Made by a program: the position numbers and the translations under genes
Part shown: positions 46,297 to 55,597 of the stretch, one piece after another
Position numbering within the stretch: position 1 is the stretch's first letter
Layout of the letters: each line of letters starts with the position of its first letter
The notes under the pieces: generated by a model
Told to the model about the DNA's origin: nothing
Seen by the model: the letters and a program-made list of their open reading frames with translations, nothing else
The model's database searches: none
Assembly: GCA_913055605.1 (NCBI GenBank)
Contig: CAJXKJ010000009.1
Location: 1-64,000 of the forward strand
DNA length: 64,000 nt
Source of the DNA: an uncultured Euryhalocaulis sp.
Lineage (GTDB): Bacteria > Pseudomonadota > Alphaproteobacteria > Caulobacterales > Maricaulaceae
Reading direction: 5' to 3'

Positions 46297-48744
46297 TCAG
46301 AAATTGACCTGCAGCGTCGCGCCGATCTGGCGCGGCTTGCCGCGCACCACGTTCAGCGACGACCGGTCGGGAATCCCCGCCCCGCGCCGCGGCCCGCCGA
46401 AGTCCCAGTACCCGCCGCCGAACCGCGTGGAGTAGGAGGCGTAGGTCTCATCCAGCAGATTGTTGGCGAACAGGGCCAGCGTGTAGCGCCCGTCGCCGCT
46501 CTTCCACTCCACGCGCGCATTCACCAGGCCATAGTCGGGCTGTTCGTAGGTGGAGTCGGAATCGTCGGTCGGGTGGGTCTGCTGCGATCCGACATAGGCG
46601 TAGTTGACGCTGAAATTCATCTCCGCCCCGCCGTCCATCGGCATCGTGTACAGCGCCCCGATATTGCCGGTGTTCATCGGCGGCTCGGGGAACAGATACG
46701 GGCCGCTATTGGCGACCGGATCGGCCAGCTCGTAATTCGTATAGCCATAGGCGCCATAGATGCTGAACTGGTCGGTCAGGAAGAACTGGCCGTCGATCTC
46801 CGCGCCATAGACGTCGACATCGCCGGAATCCACGACCCGGATGACGAAGCCGACCGGACAGGCGCCGGAGGCCTGCTCCGCCGCCGTACAGGTGATCTGC
46901 CGCGCCGCCTGGCGGTTGCTCCACTGCATGAAGAACAGCGTCGGGTTCAGGCGGAACCGCCCGCCGAACTCGGTCCGCAGCCCGGCCTCGTAATTGACGA
47001 CCTTTTCCGGCGGGATCGCCTGGATGAAGTCGCCGCTCTGCAGATCGCCCGGGATCAGGTCGATAATGCCGAAGCTGAACTGGCCGGCCTGATAGGCCTT
47101 GGAGACGGTGGCGTAGCCCATGACGTCTTCGGTGAAGTGGTGGTCCAGCGTCGCGCGCCAGTCCACCTCGGTCCAGCTGTCGTCGGTGGTGACGGTGGTG
47201 GAGCTCGTCCCCGGCGCCGGATTGAAATTGTCCGAGGCGTACTCGGTCTGCATGTACTCTTTCTTGTCGTGGGCCAGCCGCGCCCCGACCGTCAGATTGG
47301 TGGCGTCGGTGATGTGCCAGATGGCGCTGTTGAACCAGCCCCAGGACGTCGACTCCTGCCGCGTCAGCGTGTCGTCGGTGGTGAACAGGCCGGCGTCGCC
47401 ATTGCCGTTGGCGCGCCCTGGCACGCCGTCGCCGTCCGGGTCGTTCGCCCAGGTCGGCGGACCCGGAGGGGCGCTGGTGCCCCGCCGCGTGATCAGCGCG
47501 CCGGAGGACGAGGAGTCCTCGTAGAAGAAGTTCACCCCGGTCACCAGCTCCACCCGGCCGCCGAACAGGCCGGCGTTCAGCTGCAGGTCCTGATAGAAGA
47601 CCTCGGAATTCACATTGTCGGGCCGCGCCTCGAAGCCCAGCTGCTGCCAGCTGGTCAGGCCCTCATGGTCCATCTCCGCCGCGCCGCTGGTGGAGATCAG
47701 CGACAGGTTATCGCCCAGATCCCAGGTCAGGTTCAGATCGGCCTGCCAGTAGACCGAGTCGTTGAACAGCTCGCAGGCCGCGTCGAAGTCCGGATCGAAA
47801 TCGTCCAGCAGACAGAAATCCGGCATGGTGAAGTCGTCGCGCACGATGCGCGGATCGTCGACCGCCGCGATCGGCGCCTGGCCGTCGGCCTCCAGCGCGT
47901 CGGACAGCCAGTCGGCGAAATTGCCGTCGAAAAAGCCCTCGATCCCCGGCGCCATGTCGAACGTCTCGACGTCCTGCGGCGAGCCGTCGGACTGGGAGTC
48001 GCTGTACAGGAAGCCGAAATTGGCGGTCAGGGTGTCGCTGAGCAGCGCCTTGGCCTGGAACCGGCCGACCCAGTCCTCATGCCCGCCCAGCTCCTGCGTG
48101 CCGCGCGTGACCCAGCCTTCTTCTTTCAAGAGGCCGCCCTGCAGGCGCACGAAGAAGCGCTCGCTGACCGGGATATTGGTCATCGCCACGAAATCGGTGC
48201 GGTCCATCTCCCCGACCGTGACGCGGGCATAGGATTCCTGCTCCGGCCCCGGCTGCTTGGTGAACATGCGGATCGCGCCGCCGGTGGAGTTGCGGCCGAA
48301 CAGCGTGCCCTGCGGCCCGCGCAGCACCTCGATCCGGTCGACGTCCAGCACGTTGAAGATCGAACCATTGGTGCGCGGCACATAGATGCCGTCCAGATAC
48401 AGCGCCACGCCGCGTTCGCTGGTCGCGCCGCCGCCGCCGGAAATGCCGCGGATCATATAGGTCGGCTGGTTCACCCCGTTCCCCCGCGATCCGGAGATCG
48501 TCAGGTTCGGCGTGAACAGCGACACGTCCATCAGGTCCTCGATGCCCTGACGCTCGATCGTCTCCGGCGTGAAGGCCAGAACCGACAGCGGCGTGTCCTG
48601 GATCGCGGTTTCGCGCCGCTCAGAGGTCACGGTGACGACGTCCATCACCTGGGCCTGCGCGACGGCGCCGGTCGAAAACGCCGTTCCGGCGAGCAGCGCC
48701 GCCATGGCCGCGCGCACGCGGCCAGCCTGTTTCAGCTGAGTCAT
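46297..48744 (-). CDS. TonB-dependent receptor
   Basis: 815 aa; VMDVVTVTSERRETAIQDTPLSVLAFTPETIERQGIEDLMDVSLFTPNLTISG; VLRGPQGTLFGRNSTGGAIRMFTK; C-terminal LQVNF. Confidence 0.96.
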   Translation of the reverse strand: MTQLKQAGRVRAAMAALLAGTAFSTGAVAQAQVMDVVTVTSERRETAIQDTPLSVLAFTPETIERQGIEDLMDVSLFTPNLTISGSRGNGVNQPTYMIRGISGGGGATSERGVALYLDGIYVPRTNGSIFNVLDVDRIEVLRGPQGTLFGRNSTGGAIRMFTKQPGPEQESYARVTVGEMDRTDFVAMTNIPVSERFFVRLQGGLLKEEGWVTRGTQELGGHEDWVGRFQAKALLSDTLTANFGFLYSDSQSDGSPQDVETFDMAPGIEGFFDGNFADWLSDALEADGQAPIAAVDDPRIVRDDFTMPDFCLLDDFDPDFDAACELFNDSVYWQADLNLTWDLGDNLSLISTSGAAEMDHEGLTSWQQLGFEARPDNVNSEVFYQDLQLNAGLFGGRVELVTGVNFFYEDSSSSGALITRRGTSAPPGPPTWANDPDGDGVPGRANGNGDAGLFTTDDTLTRQESTSWGWFNSAIWHITDATNLTVGARLAHDKKEYMQTEYASDNFNPAPGTSSTTVTTDDSWTEVDWRATLDHHFTEDVMGYATVSKAYQAGQFSFGIIDLIPGDLQSGDFIQAIPPEKVVNYEAGLRTEFGGRFRLNPTLFFMQWSNRQAARQITCTAAEQASGACPVGFVIRVVDSGDVDVYGAEIDGQFFLTDQFSIYGAYGYTNYELADPVANSGPYLFPEPPMNTGNIGALYTMPMDGGAEMNFSVNYAYVGSQQTHPTDDSDSTYEQPDYGLVNARVEWKSGDGRYTLALFANNLLDETYASYSTRFGGGYWDFGGPRRGAGIPDRSSLNVVRGKPRQIGATLQVNF

Positions 48745-48903
48745 AAGTCCCTCCCCTTGCCAATCGCGCGGGTGTGCCCGCGTCGATTGTTAGTCAAAAG
48801 AGACTTGCAGGGTTGAGCTTATCCTGTCACTCGCACTGACAGTTACATTACAGGAATTTAATGATCCGCTCAGCTCATAAGGGCGCGGGCTATAAGCCCG
48901 AAC

Positions 48904-49656
48904 TCACAGCTCGACGCAGCCGCCGTCGACGAACAGATCGACCCCGGTGATGAAGCTCGCCTGGGCCGAGGACAGGAAGAGGATCGCGTCGGCGATCTCC
49001 TCCGGCTCGCCCATCCGGTGCATCGGCACGGCGTTGATCATGGTCTGGCGCATGCCGTCGATGGCTTCCGGCGGCAGGCCGCTGCGATTGATGATCGGGG
49101 TTTCGGTCGGTCCCGGGCTGACCAGGTTGACGCGGATTTTCCGGTCCACCAGCTCGGCGGCCAGAATCCGCCCGACCGCGCGCAGCCCGGCCTTGGACGC
49201 GGCGTAGATCACATTGCCCGGCACCGCGAGCGTGGAGCCGATGGAGCCGGTGAAGACGATGGACCCGCCATCGTTCATCAGCGGCAGCGCCTTCTGCGCG
49301 GCGAAGAAACAGCCGCGCAGATTGACGCCGTGCACCTTGTCCCAGGCTTCGGGCGTGACATCGGGCGCCGGCGCGAACTCGCCGATGCCGGCGTTCACGA
49401 CCAGCGCGTCGATGGCGCCGAAGGCGTCCTTGATCTGCGCCATCGCCGCTTCGCTGTCCTCGATGCTGGCGACGTCGCTGCGGATCGCCAGCGTCTCGCC
49501 GCCCAGCTCCGCCTTCGCGGCGTCCAGCGTCTCCTGGCTGCGGCCGGTGACGGCCACGCGCGCGCCCTCCTTCGCGAAGCCGCGCGCCGCGGACAGGCCG
49601 ATGCCGCTGTTTCCGCCGATGACGACCGCGACCTTGCCGTCAAACCGTCCGCTCAT
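48904..49656 (-). CDS. SDR family oxidoreductase
   Basis: KVAVVIGGNSGIGLSAARGFAKEGARVAVTGRS; YAASKAGLRAVGRILAAEL. Confidence 0.95.
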   Translation of the reverse strand: MSGRFDGKVAVVIGGNSGIGLSAARGFAKEGARVAVTGRSQETLDAAKAELGGETLAIRSDVASIEDSEAAMAQIKDAFGAIDALVVNAGIGEFAPAPDVTPEAWDKVHGVNLRGCFFAAQKALPLMNDGGSIVFTGSIGSTLAVPGNVIYAASKAGLRAVGRILAAELVDRKIRVNLVSPGPTETPIINRSGLPPEAIDGMRQTMINAVPMHRMGEPEEIADAILFLSSAQASFITGVDLFVDGGCVEL

Positions 49657-50147
49657 TTCCCGTCCTCGAACATGGACATCGGATTGATGGGGTCGGTCGG
49701 CACGTCCTGGATCACTTCCCAGTGCTCGGCGATCTTGCCGTCCGCGACCCGGAACAGGTCCACGACCGCCATGCCCGGATCCTCCGGGAAGCGCTTCACG
49801 TGCAGGTGCACGGCGACCAGATTGCCGTCGACCAGCGTGCGCTTGATCATCTGCTCGGCGTCCGGGCTTTCGCGCCGGATCATGCGCAGGAAATCCTTCA
49901 GCGCGTCGCGCCCCGGCGGGGCCAGCTGCGAGTGCTGGATGTAGTCTTCGGCCAGATAGTCGTCGACACGGTCGGCGTCCATCGCGATCAGGACGTTGTT
50001 GTACATCTCCAGCACCAGCGCCAGATTCTGCTCTTCCTCGGCCGTTCGGCTCATCGCACCGTCTCCATTGCTTGCGGGATCGGGCGCGCAGGCGGCCAGC
50101 GCCGCCGCGGCGGCCAGCACCAGTACGATGCGGCGTCCCATGGTCAT
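49653..50147 (-). CDS. SnoaL-like/ester cyclase-type NTF2-fold lipoprotein
   Basis: Lipobox LAACAPD; VDDYLAEDYIQHSQLAPPGRDALKDFLRMI; VDLFRVADGKIAEHWEVIQDVP. Overlaps the SDR gene by 4 nt. Confidence 0.88.
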   Translation of the reverse strand: MTMGRRIVLVLAAAAALAACAPDPASNGDGAMSRTAEEEQNLALVLEMYNNVLIAMDADRVDDYLAEDYIQHSQLAPPGRDALKDFLRMIRRESPDAEQMIKRTLVDGNLVAVHLHVKRFPEDPGMAVVDLFRVADGKIAEHWEVIQDVPTDPINPMSMFEDGK

Positions 50148-50254
50148 TGCACCCCTTGCCCGCGGCCTCGCGGCCGTTTGCCGTGCACTCTAGGGGAGCC
50201 GGTCCGGTCCCGTCAGGGACTAATTCGCCAGCGGGGTCCGGCGGGACAGGGAAA

Positions 50255-50926
50255 TCAGCGCGCGCGGCGCTGGGCCGGGCCGTGGCGCAGCCGCGCCAGC
50301 ACCGCCAGCGGATCGGGCAGGTCCGCGGTCGCCTTGCGGACTTTCGCCTTGGCCTTTTCGAACTGCATCACGTTTTCGATCCGCCGCTGCAGGAAGGCGC
50401 GCGTGACGGCCAGATCGGCGTCCCGGTCGTCCAGAAAGACCGGGAAGGTCGCGGCGTAGACGCCCGACAGGATGGTGCGCTTCGAATAGAAATTGAAATC
50501 GGTGGAGCTGTCGCCCACCGCCCGCCACATCGCGTCGGCCGTGCGCCACAGGATGCGGGCGTTGGTCCCCGCCGCGTCGGGCAACATCAACCGCCCGGCG
50601 GCGCGGCGCGCGGCCTCCCGGTGCGGGCGCGCGGGGGTAAGGCGGGCCATCACCGCCGCCTCGATCCGCTGGCGCACTTTCAGGGCGGGCAAATCCATGG
50701 CGGACAGCGCCGCCGCCATCGCCCGGTCGGCCTGCAGATTCCAGAAATCGATCGCGTCCACCGGCCCGCGCGGGAAATACAGCGCGTCCGCCCCCTCCGG
50801 CAGGCCGGCCTCCGTCGCGGCGCGGGCCAGCACCGCCTGGCTCCACCCGTCGAAGGCCGCATGCGGCAGCGCGGCCTCCAGAATGGCGGCGCGATTGGCC
50901 TCGAAACGGGGAAATTCCTGCGTCAT
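50255..50926 (-). CDS. COQ9 family protein (ubiquinone biosynthesis)
   Basis: RAAILEAALPHAAFDGWSQAVLARAATEAGLP; LMLPDAAGTNARILWRTADAMWRAVGDSSTDFNFYSKRTILSGVYAAT. Confidence 0.92.
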   Translation of the reverse strand: MTQEFPRFEANRAAILEAALPHAAFDGWSQAVLARAATEAGLPEGADALYFPRGPVDAIDFWNLQADRAMAAALSAMDLPALKVRQRIEAAVMARLTPARPHREAARRAAGRLMLPDAAGTNARILWRTADAMWRAVGDSSTDFNFYSKRTILSGVYAATFPVFLDDRDADLAVTRAFLQRRIENVMQFEKAKAKVRKATADLPDPLAVLARLRHGPAQRRAR

Positions 50927-50988
50927 TCTTCTACATCTCGTTCGGTTACGGGAAAAATGCAACGTTCACTGACGTCGAACCACCTCTA

Positions 50989-52077
50989 GTGTTCTGCGAG
51001 GTCCCAATGGACAGCGACATCAATCAGATATTCGAAGAAATAATATCGACCATCTTCTCCAAAGCCGGATTCAACGTGAAGCGCATGCTGGACGAATCAT
51101 TGAATAGTCCAGATTTAGTTGTTTACACAGCTACCGGAAAAGCGGTTGTCGATACAAAAGTATATAGATCACTTGTCGCACCAGCTGGACAATTACTTAA
51201 ATCTGCCATGATAATAGAAAATATTCGAGAAGAAACCGGGGCAGATTTTGGTATTATAGCGGTTGCAAATGACATATCCAGCCCATTAAGGCAAGCGATA
51301 TCTCGTAGATTTCCAAAAATAAAGATATATGATGAAAATATAATATTAGAATTACTTTCGAATGATTTTGACGAATATAGCAAATACATCCAGCTATTGC
51401 ATGACGCTCGACCATTTTCCAAAGCGATTCAAATTAGCAAAAGTAGTGGTGAAAAAAGTTTCGATATTCAAGACATTAAGGATGACTTAAAGAGCGCGCC
51501 GAATACTGCGTGGACATCGGATGAAAAATCCTCGCCGCATACACCCTTTGGGGGCCAATTATGCAATACGATCAAATCTATACCGCCCGGGCAAAAAACT
51601 TTCGCGAAATTCGAACGCGATGTTGGCAGCGCCCTAAAGTATATATTTGATTCAGACCTAACCTCTTGGACATATCAAGAAAAAACAGATACTGGAATTT
51701 CGAGATTTGATTACATTTGCAGAATTTCGTCAGATCATGATTTTTGGAAAACTATAATTCGCTCGTTTGGAACTAGATATATAATATTTGAGATGAAAAA
51801 TCATTCAGGTGAATACGGGCAAGGAGAGATTTATACAACAGAGAAATACCTATTTCGCACCGCGCTTCGGTCTGTTGCATTTATTATTTCACCAAATGGG
51901 GGTGATTCAAATGCACGGGCTGCAGCTCAGGGAGCACTAAGGGAAAACGGAAAGCTAATAATAGATTTAAATATTCAACGCATTTGCGAAATGCTGACGC
52001 TAAAGGATAGCGGCGACGATCACAATTCCGTTTTGGTGACCATGCTCGATGAATTACTTATGCGGATCGAGCGATAG
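50989..52077 (+). CDS. Putative restriction-endonuclease-like protein with two PD-(D/E)XK-like motifs
   Basis: N-terminal PDLVVYTATGKAVVDTKVY; C-terminal RFDYICRI...RYIIFEMKNHSGEYGQGE. Strongly AT-rich against the surroundings. Alternative ATG at 51007. Confidence 0.75.
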   Translation: MFCEVPMDSDINQIFEEIISTIFSKAGFNVKRMLDESLNSPDLVVYTATGKAVVDTKVYRSLVAPAGQLLKSAMIIENIREETGADFGIIAVANDISSPLRQAISRRFPKIKIYDENIILELLSNDFDEYSKYIQLLHDARPFSKAIQISKSSGEKSFDIQDIKDDLKSAPNTAWTSDEKSSPHTPFGGQLCNTIKSIPPGQKTFAKFERDVGSALKYIFDSDLTSWTYQEKTDTGISRFDYICRISSDHDFWKTIIRSFGTRYIIFEMKNHSGEYGQGEIYTTEKYLFRTALRSVAFIISPNGGDSNARAAAQGALRENGKLIIDLNIQRICEMLTLKDSGDDHNSVLVTMLDELLMRIER

Positions 52078-52260
52078 GGAGACGTGGTGGAGTGGATTAA
52101 AATCCAGCCTTTTGCCGGGTCGCTGCGAACAGCACCCCGTTTGGTCAGCGATGCGCTGGACAGGCGAAATCCCCTCTGTTATCAGCCCCGCCAACGATTT
52201 CGCGTTTTCGCGGAAGCGGCCGAACGGCCTTTTCGCGGACCCAGACAGGAGGCGAGAGCC

Positions 52261-52485
52261 CTGGTTCAGATTTATGTGCGCGACAACAATGTCGAACAGG
52301 CATTGAAAGCGCTGAAAAAGAAGATGCAGCGTGAAGGCACGTTCCGCGAAATGAAGCGGCGCTCCTTCTATGAGAAGCCGTCCGAAAAGCGCGCCCGCCA
52401 GAAAGCGGAAGCGGTGCGCCGGGCCCGCAAGCTGGCGCGCAAGCGCGCCCAGCGCGAAGGCCTGATCGCGGCCAAGCCGCGCTAG
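52261..52485 (+). CDS. rpsU: 30S ribosomal protein S21 (apparent CTG start)
   Basis: (L)[50 protein letters not shown]; perfect AGGAGG at 52247-52252, 8 nt before the CTG. Confidence 0.93.
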   Translation: MVQIYVRDNNVEQALKALKKKMQREGTFREMKRRSFYEKPSEKRARQKAEAVRRARKLARKRAQREGLIAAKPR

Positions 52486-52509
52486 CGGCTTCTCGCACGC
52501 CGAATGTGA

Positions 52510-52540
52510 AAAGCGCCGCCCACCGGGGCGGCGCTTTTTG
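52510..52540 (+). terminator. Rho-independent terminator after rpsU
   Basis: AAGCGCCGCC caccg GGGCGGCGCTTTTTG: strong stem followed by a T-tract. Confidence 0.88.
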
Positions 52541-52570
52541 TTTGCCCGCTATACGGCCTGAGACGCGGGG

Positions 52571-53221
52571 TCAGTCCGCCGCGAAGCAGTAGAAATAGCC
52601 ATTGCCCCCGGTGCCCACGAGCGCCTCCTGGCTGCAGCCCCGGGAATTGTGCGCCGAGTTCAGGGAGCTGGGATTGTCGCCCCCGCCGGTGCGGTCGAAA
52701 TGGCCGACCCGCGCAGCGCCGTCGCCATTGGCCGTCCAGTTCTGGCAGGTCGCGGGCTCGCCCGCCTCGGTCATGGCCAGCGTCCCGTCCAGATTGGCGC
52801 CGGTCAGGATGTCGTGCTGGTTGGGATCGTCGCCCCGGCCGTTCACCACGCCGCCCATTTCGTTCAGCGCGGTGGCCTTGGTGAACATCTCCGCCTCGCC
52901 GTGCAGGTCGTCGAGATCGGCGGCGACCATTTCGCCGTTCACATTATACCAGGGGCCCTCGCCGATCCGGTCCCGGGCGTTGACCGCGTCCATGCCGTCC
53001 TCGGCGCCGGCGCTCAGATAGGCGCGCCAGTCGCGGTCCGGCAGGCCGGCGGCCTCGGCCAGCATGGCGCAATGGGCGTCCGCGCCCTCCAGCCCGCCCA
53101 GATTGGCGCCGTCGCCGGAACCGGCGGAGGTAATGAAGAAACCGGGCTCTTCCGAATCCTGCGCCATGGCGGCGCCGGCGGCGGCGAGAGCGAAGATCGA
53201 GGCGGCGGCGAGAATGCGCAT
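52571..53221 (-). CDS. Exported protein, lectin/DUF1554-like
   Basis: Signal peptide; GFFITSAGSGDGANLGGLEGADAHCAMLAEAAGL...WRAYLS...NSRGCSQEALVGTGGNGYFYCFA. Confidence 0.65.
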   Translation of the reverse strand: MRILAAASIFALAAAGAAMAQDSEEPGFFITSAGSGDGANLGGLEGADAHCAMLAEAAGLPDRDWRAYLSAGAEDGMDAVNARDRIGEGPWYNVNGEMVAADLDDLHGEAEMFTKATALNEMGGVVNGRGDDPNQHDILTGANLDGTLAMTEAGEPATCQNWTANGDGAARVGHFDRTGGGDNPSSLNSAHNSRGCSQEALVGTGGNGYFYCFAAD

Positions 53222-53320
53222 ATGTGTCCTCCCGAAGGGTGTTTGTTTGGGAGGGACGCTAGCGCGCCGGACGCGCCGAGTCAGGGCGATGCACGCTGAC
53301 GTGAAGGCGCCAGCAGGCCG

Positions 53321-53581
53321 TCAGTGCTGTTCCTGGTCGTGCTCTTCCCCGGTTTCGGGGTCCAGCAGCCGGTGCGCATGGATGATGAAATAGCGGGTCA
53401 GCGCGTTGTCGACCGTGCGCTGGGCCGCGCCGCGCCAGGCCTGGTGCGCGGCGGCGAAGTTCGAATAGGCGCCGACGAAGTCGATCTTGGAGACGTCCTT
53501 GAACTCGACGCCTTTGACGTCCTTCAGCTCGCCGCCGATCACGATGTGCAGAAGCTGCTTGTTGTCCGGTTCGCTGCCCAT
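53321..53581 (-). CDS. DUF4170-like protein
   Basis: 86 aa; LLHIVIGGELKDVKGVEFKDVSKIDFVGAYSNFAAAHQAWRGAAQRTVDNALTRYFIIHAHRLLDPE. Confidence 0.85.
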   Translation of the reverse strand: MGSEPDNKQLLHIVIGGELKDVKGVEFKDVSKIDFVGAYSNFAAAHQAWRGAAQRTVDNALTRYFIIHAHRLLDPETGEEHDQEQH

Positions 53582-53662
53582 GCTGTCCGTCCTGCCTGTC
53601 CTCTATCCAGCCGCCGCGCCGTTATAGCCGAACGCAGTGACGGTAAAACCGGTCCCGATCCG

Positions 53663-55033
53663 CTAGAGCCCCGCCACCGACAGGGCGTCGACGCGCAGCG
53701 ACGGCGCGTTGACGTGGCGGCGCATCTCCAGATCCGATCCGGGCTCCAGCCGCGCGAAAATATCCTTCAGGTTTCCGGCCACGGTGATCTCGCTGACCGG
53801 CCCGGCGCGCTCCCCGTCCCGGATGGCGAAGCCGGCCACCCCGACCGACCAGTCGCCGGTATTGGGGTTCAGGCTGGGCCCGAACATCTCGGTCACCAGC
53901 AGGCCTTCGGAGATTTCGCTGACCAGCGCGTCCAGGTCCTTGTCGCCCGGCGCGATCCACAGATTGGAGGACGACACGCCCGGCGCGCCGCCGCCGCCGC
54001 GCGCGGCGTGGCCGGTGGTGGACAGGCCCAGCTGCGCCGCCGAGGCCATGTTCAGCATCCAGCTGGTCAGCACGCCGTCTTCGATCAATTCCATGCGCGA
54101 CCCCGGCACGCCCTCCGCGTCGAACGGGCGGGAGCCCGCCCCGCGCGCGATATAGGGGTCGTCGATGATGCGGATTCCATCGGCGAACACCTTCTCCCCC
54201 ATCGACCCACGCAGGAAGGAGACCCCGCGCGCGATGGACGGCCCGGCGATGGCGGAGGAGAACGCGCCGATCAGGCTGCCCGCGATCCGGTTTTCGAAAA
54301 TCACCGGACGCTTGCCGCTCGGCGTCTTGGCGCTTCCAAGGCGGGAGGCCGCGCGCCGCCCGGCCTCGTCGCCCACCTGGCGGGCCGGCTTCAGGTCCGT
54401 GGCGTGGCGGGCGCTGTCGGCCTCATAATCCCGCTCCATCGCGCCGTTCTTCTCGGCGATGGTCGCGACGCCGAAATGGTGGGAGCTGGCGCGCCAGCCA
54501 TGGCTGAACCCCTCGGTCGTGGCCAGCAGTACGCCGCTCGCGCCCCATCCGGCCCAGGCCTCGTCGGTCTTGGCCACGCCCGGCACGGCCAGCGCCGCGG
54601 CCTCGGTCTCCAGCGCGCGGGCTTCCAGCGCCTCCGGCCCCGGGATCGCCGCGTCGAACAGGTCCAGATCGGGAATTTCGGTCGCCAGCCGCTCTTTCGG
54701 CGCCAGGCCCGCCCATTCGTCTTCCGGCGCGAATTTCGCCATCGAGACCGCGCGTTCGGCCAGGCGCGTCAGCCCCTCGTCCGACAGGTCGGAGGAGGAG
54801 ACGCTGGCGCTGCGCTTGCCGACGAACACGCGCAAGGAGACGTCGCGGCCCTCGGACCGGTCGACGTCCTCTAGCTTGCCCTCGCGGGCGCTGACATGCA
54901 GCGACAGGCTCTCGGCCGCCACGGCGTCCCCGGCGTCGGCGCCGGCGGCGCGGGCGCGGTCGAGCAGGCTTTCGAGGAGGCCGGCGAACCGTTCGGGTTG
55001 CGGCGCGCCGTCTTCGGGAGGAGATGCGGACAT
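53663..55033 (-). CDS. TldD/PmbA family protein (PmbA-type)
   Basis: Ordered PmbA-like sequence: SLSLHVSAREGKLEDVDRSEGRDVSLRVFVGKRSASVSSSD; GSRMELIEDGVLTSWMLN; GVAGFAIRDGERAGPVSEITVAGNLKDIFARL. Confidence 0.94.
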   Translation of the reverse strand: MSASPPEDGAPQPERFAGLLESLLDRARAAGADAGDAVAAESLSLHVSAREGKLEDVDRSEGRDVSLRVFVGKRSASVSSSDLSDEGLTRLAERAVSMAKFAPEDEWAGLAPKERLATEIPDLDLFDAAIPGPEALEARALETEAAALAVPGVAKTDEAWAGWGASGVLLATTEGFSHGWRASSHHFGVATIAEKNGAMERDYEADSARHATDLKPARQVGDEAGRRAASRLGSAKTPSGKRPVIFENRIAGSLIGAFSSAIAGPSIARGVSFLRGSMGEKVFADGIRIIDDPYIARGAGSRPFDAEGVPGSRMELIEDGVLTSWMLNMASAAQLGLSTTGHAARGGGGAPGVSSSNLWIAPGDKDLDALVSEISEGLLVTEMFGPSLNPNTGDWSVGVAGFAIRDGERAGPVSEITVAGNLKDIFARLEPGSDLEMRRHVNAPSLRVDALSVAGL

Positions 55034-55102
55034 CGCGGTCCTGATTAAGGGCGCAGCCGCCCCGCCGCAAGCGTATGGGCTGGGCGCATCACAGCGGGCG
55101 CA

Positions 55103-55522
55103 TCACAGCCCGCATTCCAGCGTCAGGCGCGCGACGTCGTTGGACAGCTCGGCGCGCTCCTGCACGCCCCGGCCGGACAGCAGGCGCCCCGCCTCATCTT
55201 CGTCGCCGATCATGCGGGCGGAGAAATAGGCCAGGTCCCGGCCGTTGAACTGGGCCGCGGCGGCCTCGGCCAGGCAGGCGCAGGTCTGTTCGTCGCCGAC
55301 ATCGCGCACCGCGCACAGCATGGCGACGCCTTTTTCGTCCGCGGCCAGGTCCGGCGTCTGGGGCAGGTCGGCGAAATCCGGCGCGGGCTCCAGCGGCGCG
55401 GGCCGGTCCGGCACGTCGCGCACGAACAGGTCGCCCTCCGGCTCCGAAGAATCGCCGCACGCCGCCAGCAGGACCGCAAGGCCCGCCGCCGCCACGACCA
55501 TTTTGCCGATTCCGTGTCTCAT
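55103..55522 (-). CDS. Small lipoprotein with CxC motif
   Basis: Lipobox VLLAACGDS; EQTCACLAEAAAAQFNGRDLAYFSARMIGDE. Confidence 0.7.
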   Translation of the reverse strand: MRHGIGKMVVAAAGLAVLLAACGDSSEPEGDLFVRDVPDRPAPLEPAPDFADLPQTPDLAADEKGVAMLCAVRDVGDEQTCACLAEAAAAQFNGRDLAYFSARMIGDEDEAGRLLSGRGVQERAELSNDVARLTLECGL

Positions 55523-55597
55523 GCCGCCCCCGAGCGCGGTGCAGCATATCCCGCCCGCGCCGGGCTGCGTAGCGGATTTCTTCGCGCGAACAGCGCC

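Noticed and set aside
46573-48816. 747-aa plus-strand ORF opposite the second TonB receptor
   Set aside because: Antisense shadow ORF; the TonB receptor reading is unambiguous.
48886-48900. CGGGC-tataa-GCCCG hairpin downstream of the 48904 SDR gene
   Set aside because: Only a 5-bp stem and no T-tract; insufficient to call a terminator.
50989-52077. Complete restriction-modification system or prophage
   Set aside because: Only one atypical gene is present; no methyltransferase, specificity subunit, integrase or phage genes flank it.
52079-52145. tRNA-like string GGAGACGTGGTGGAGTGGATTAAAATCC after the nuclease gene
   Set aside because: Superficially Ser/Leu-tRNA-like at the 5' end, but I could not find a T-arm (GGTTCGAATCC-like) or a closing acceptor stem.
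53324-54874. 516-aa plus-strand ORF opposite the PmbA-type gene
   Set aside because: Antisense to DUF4170-like and TldD/PmbA genes; biased composition.
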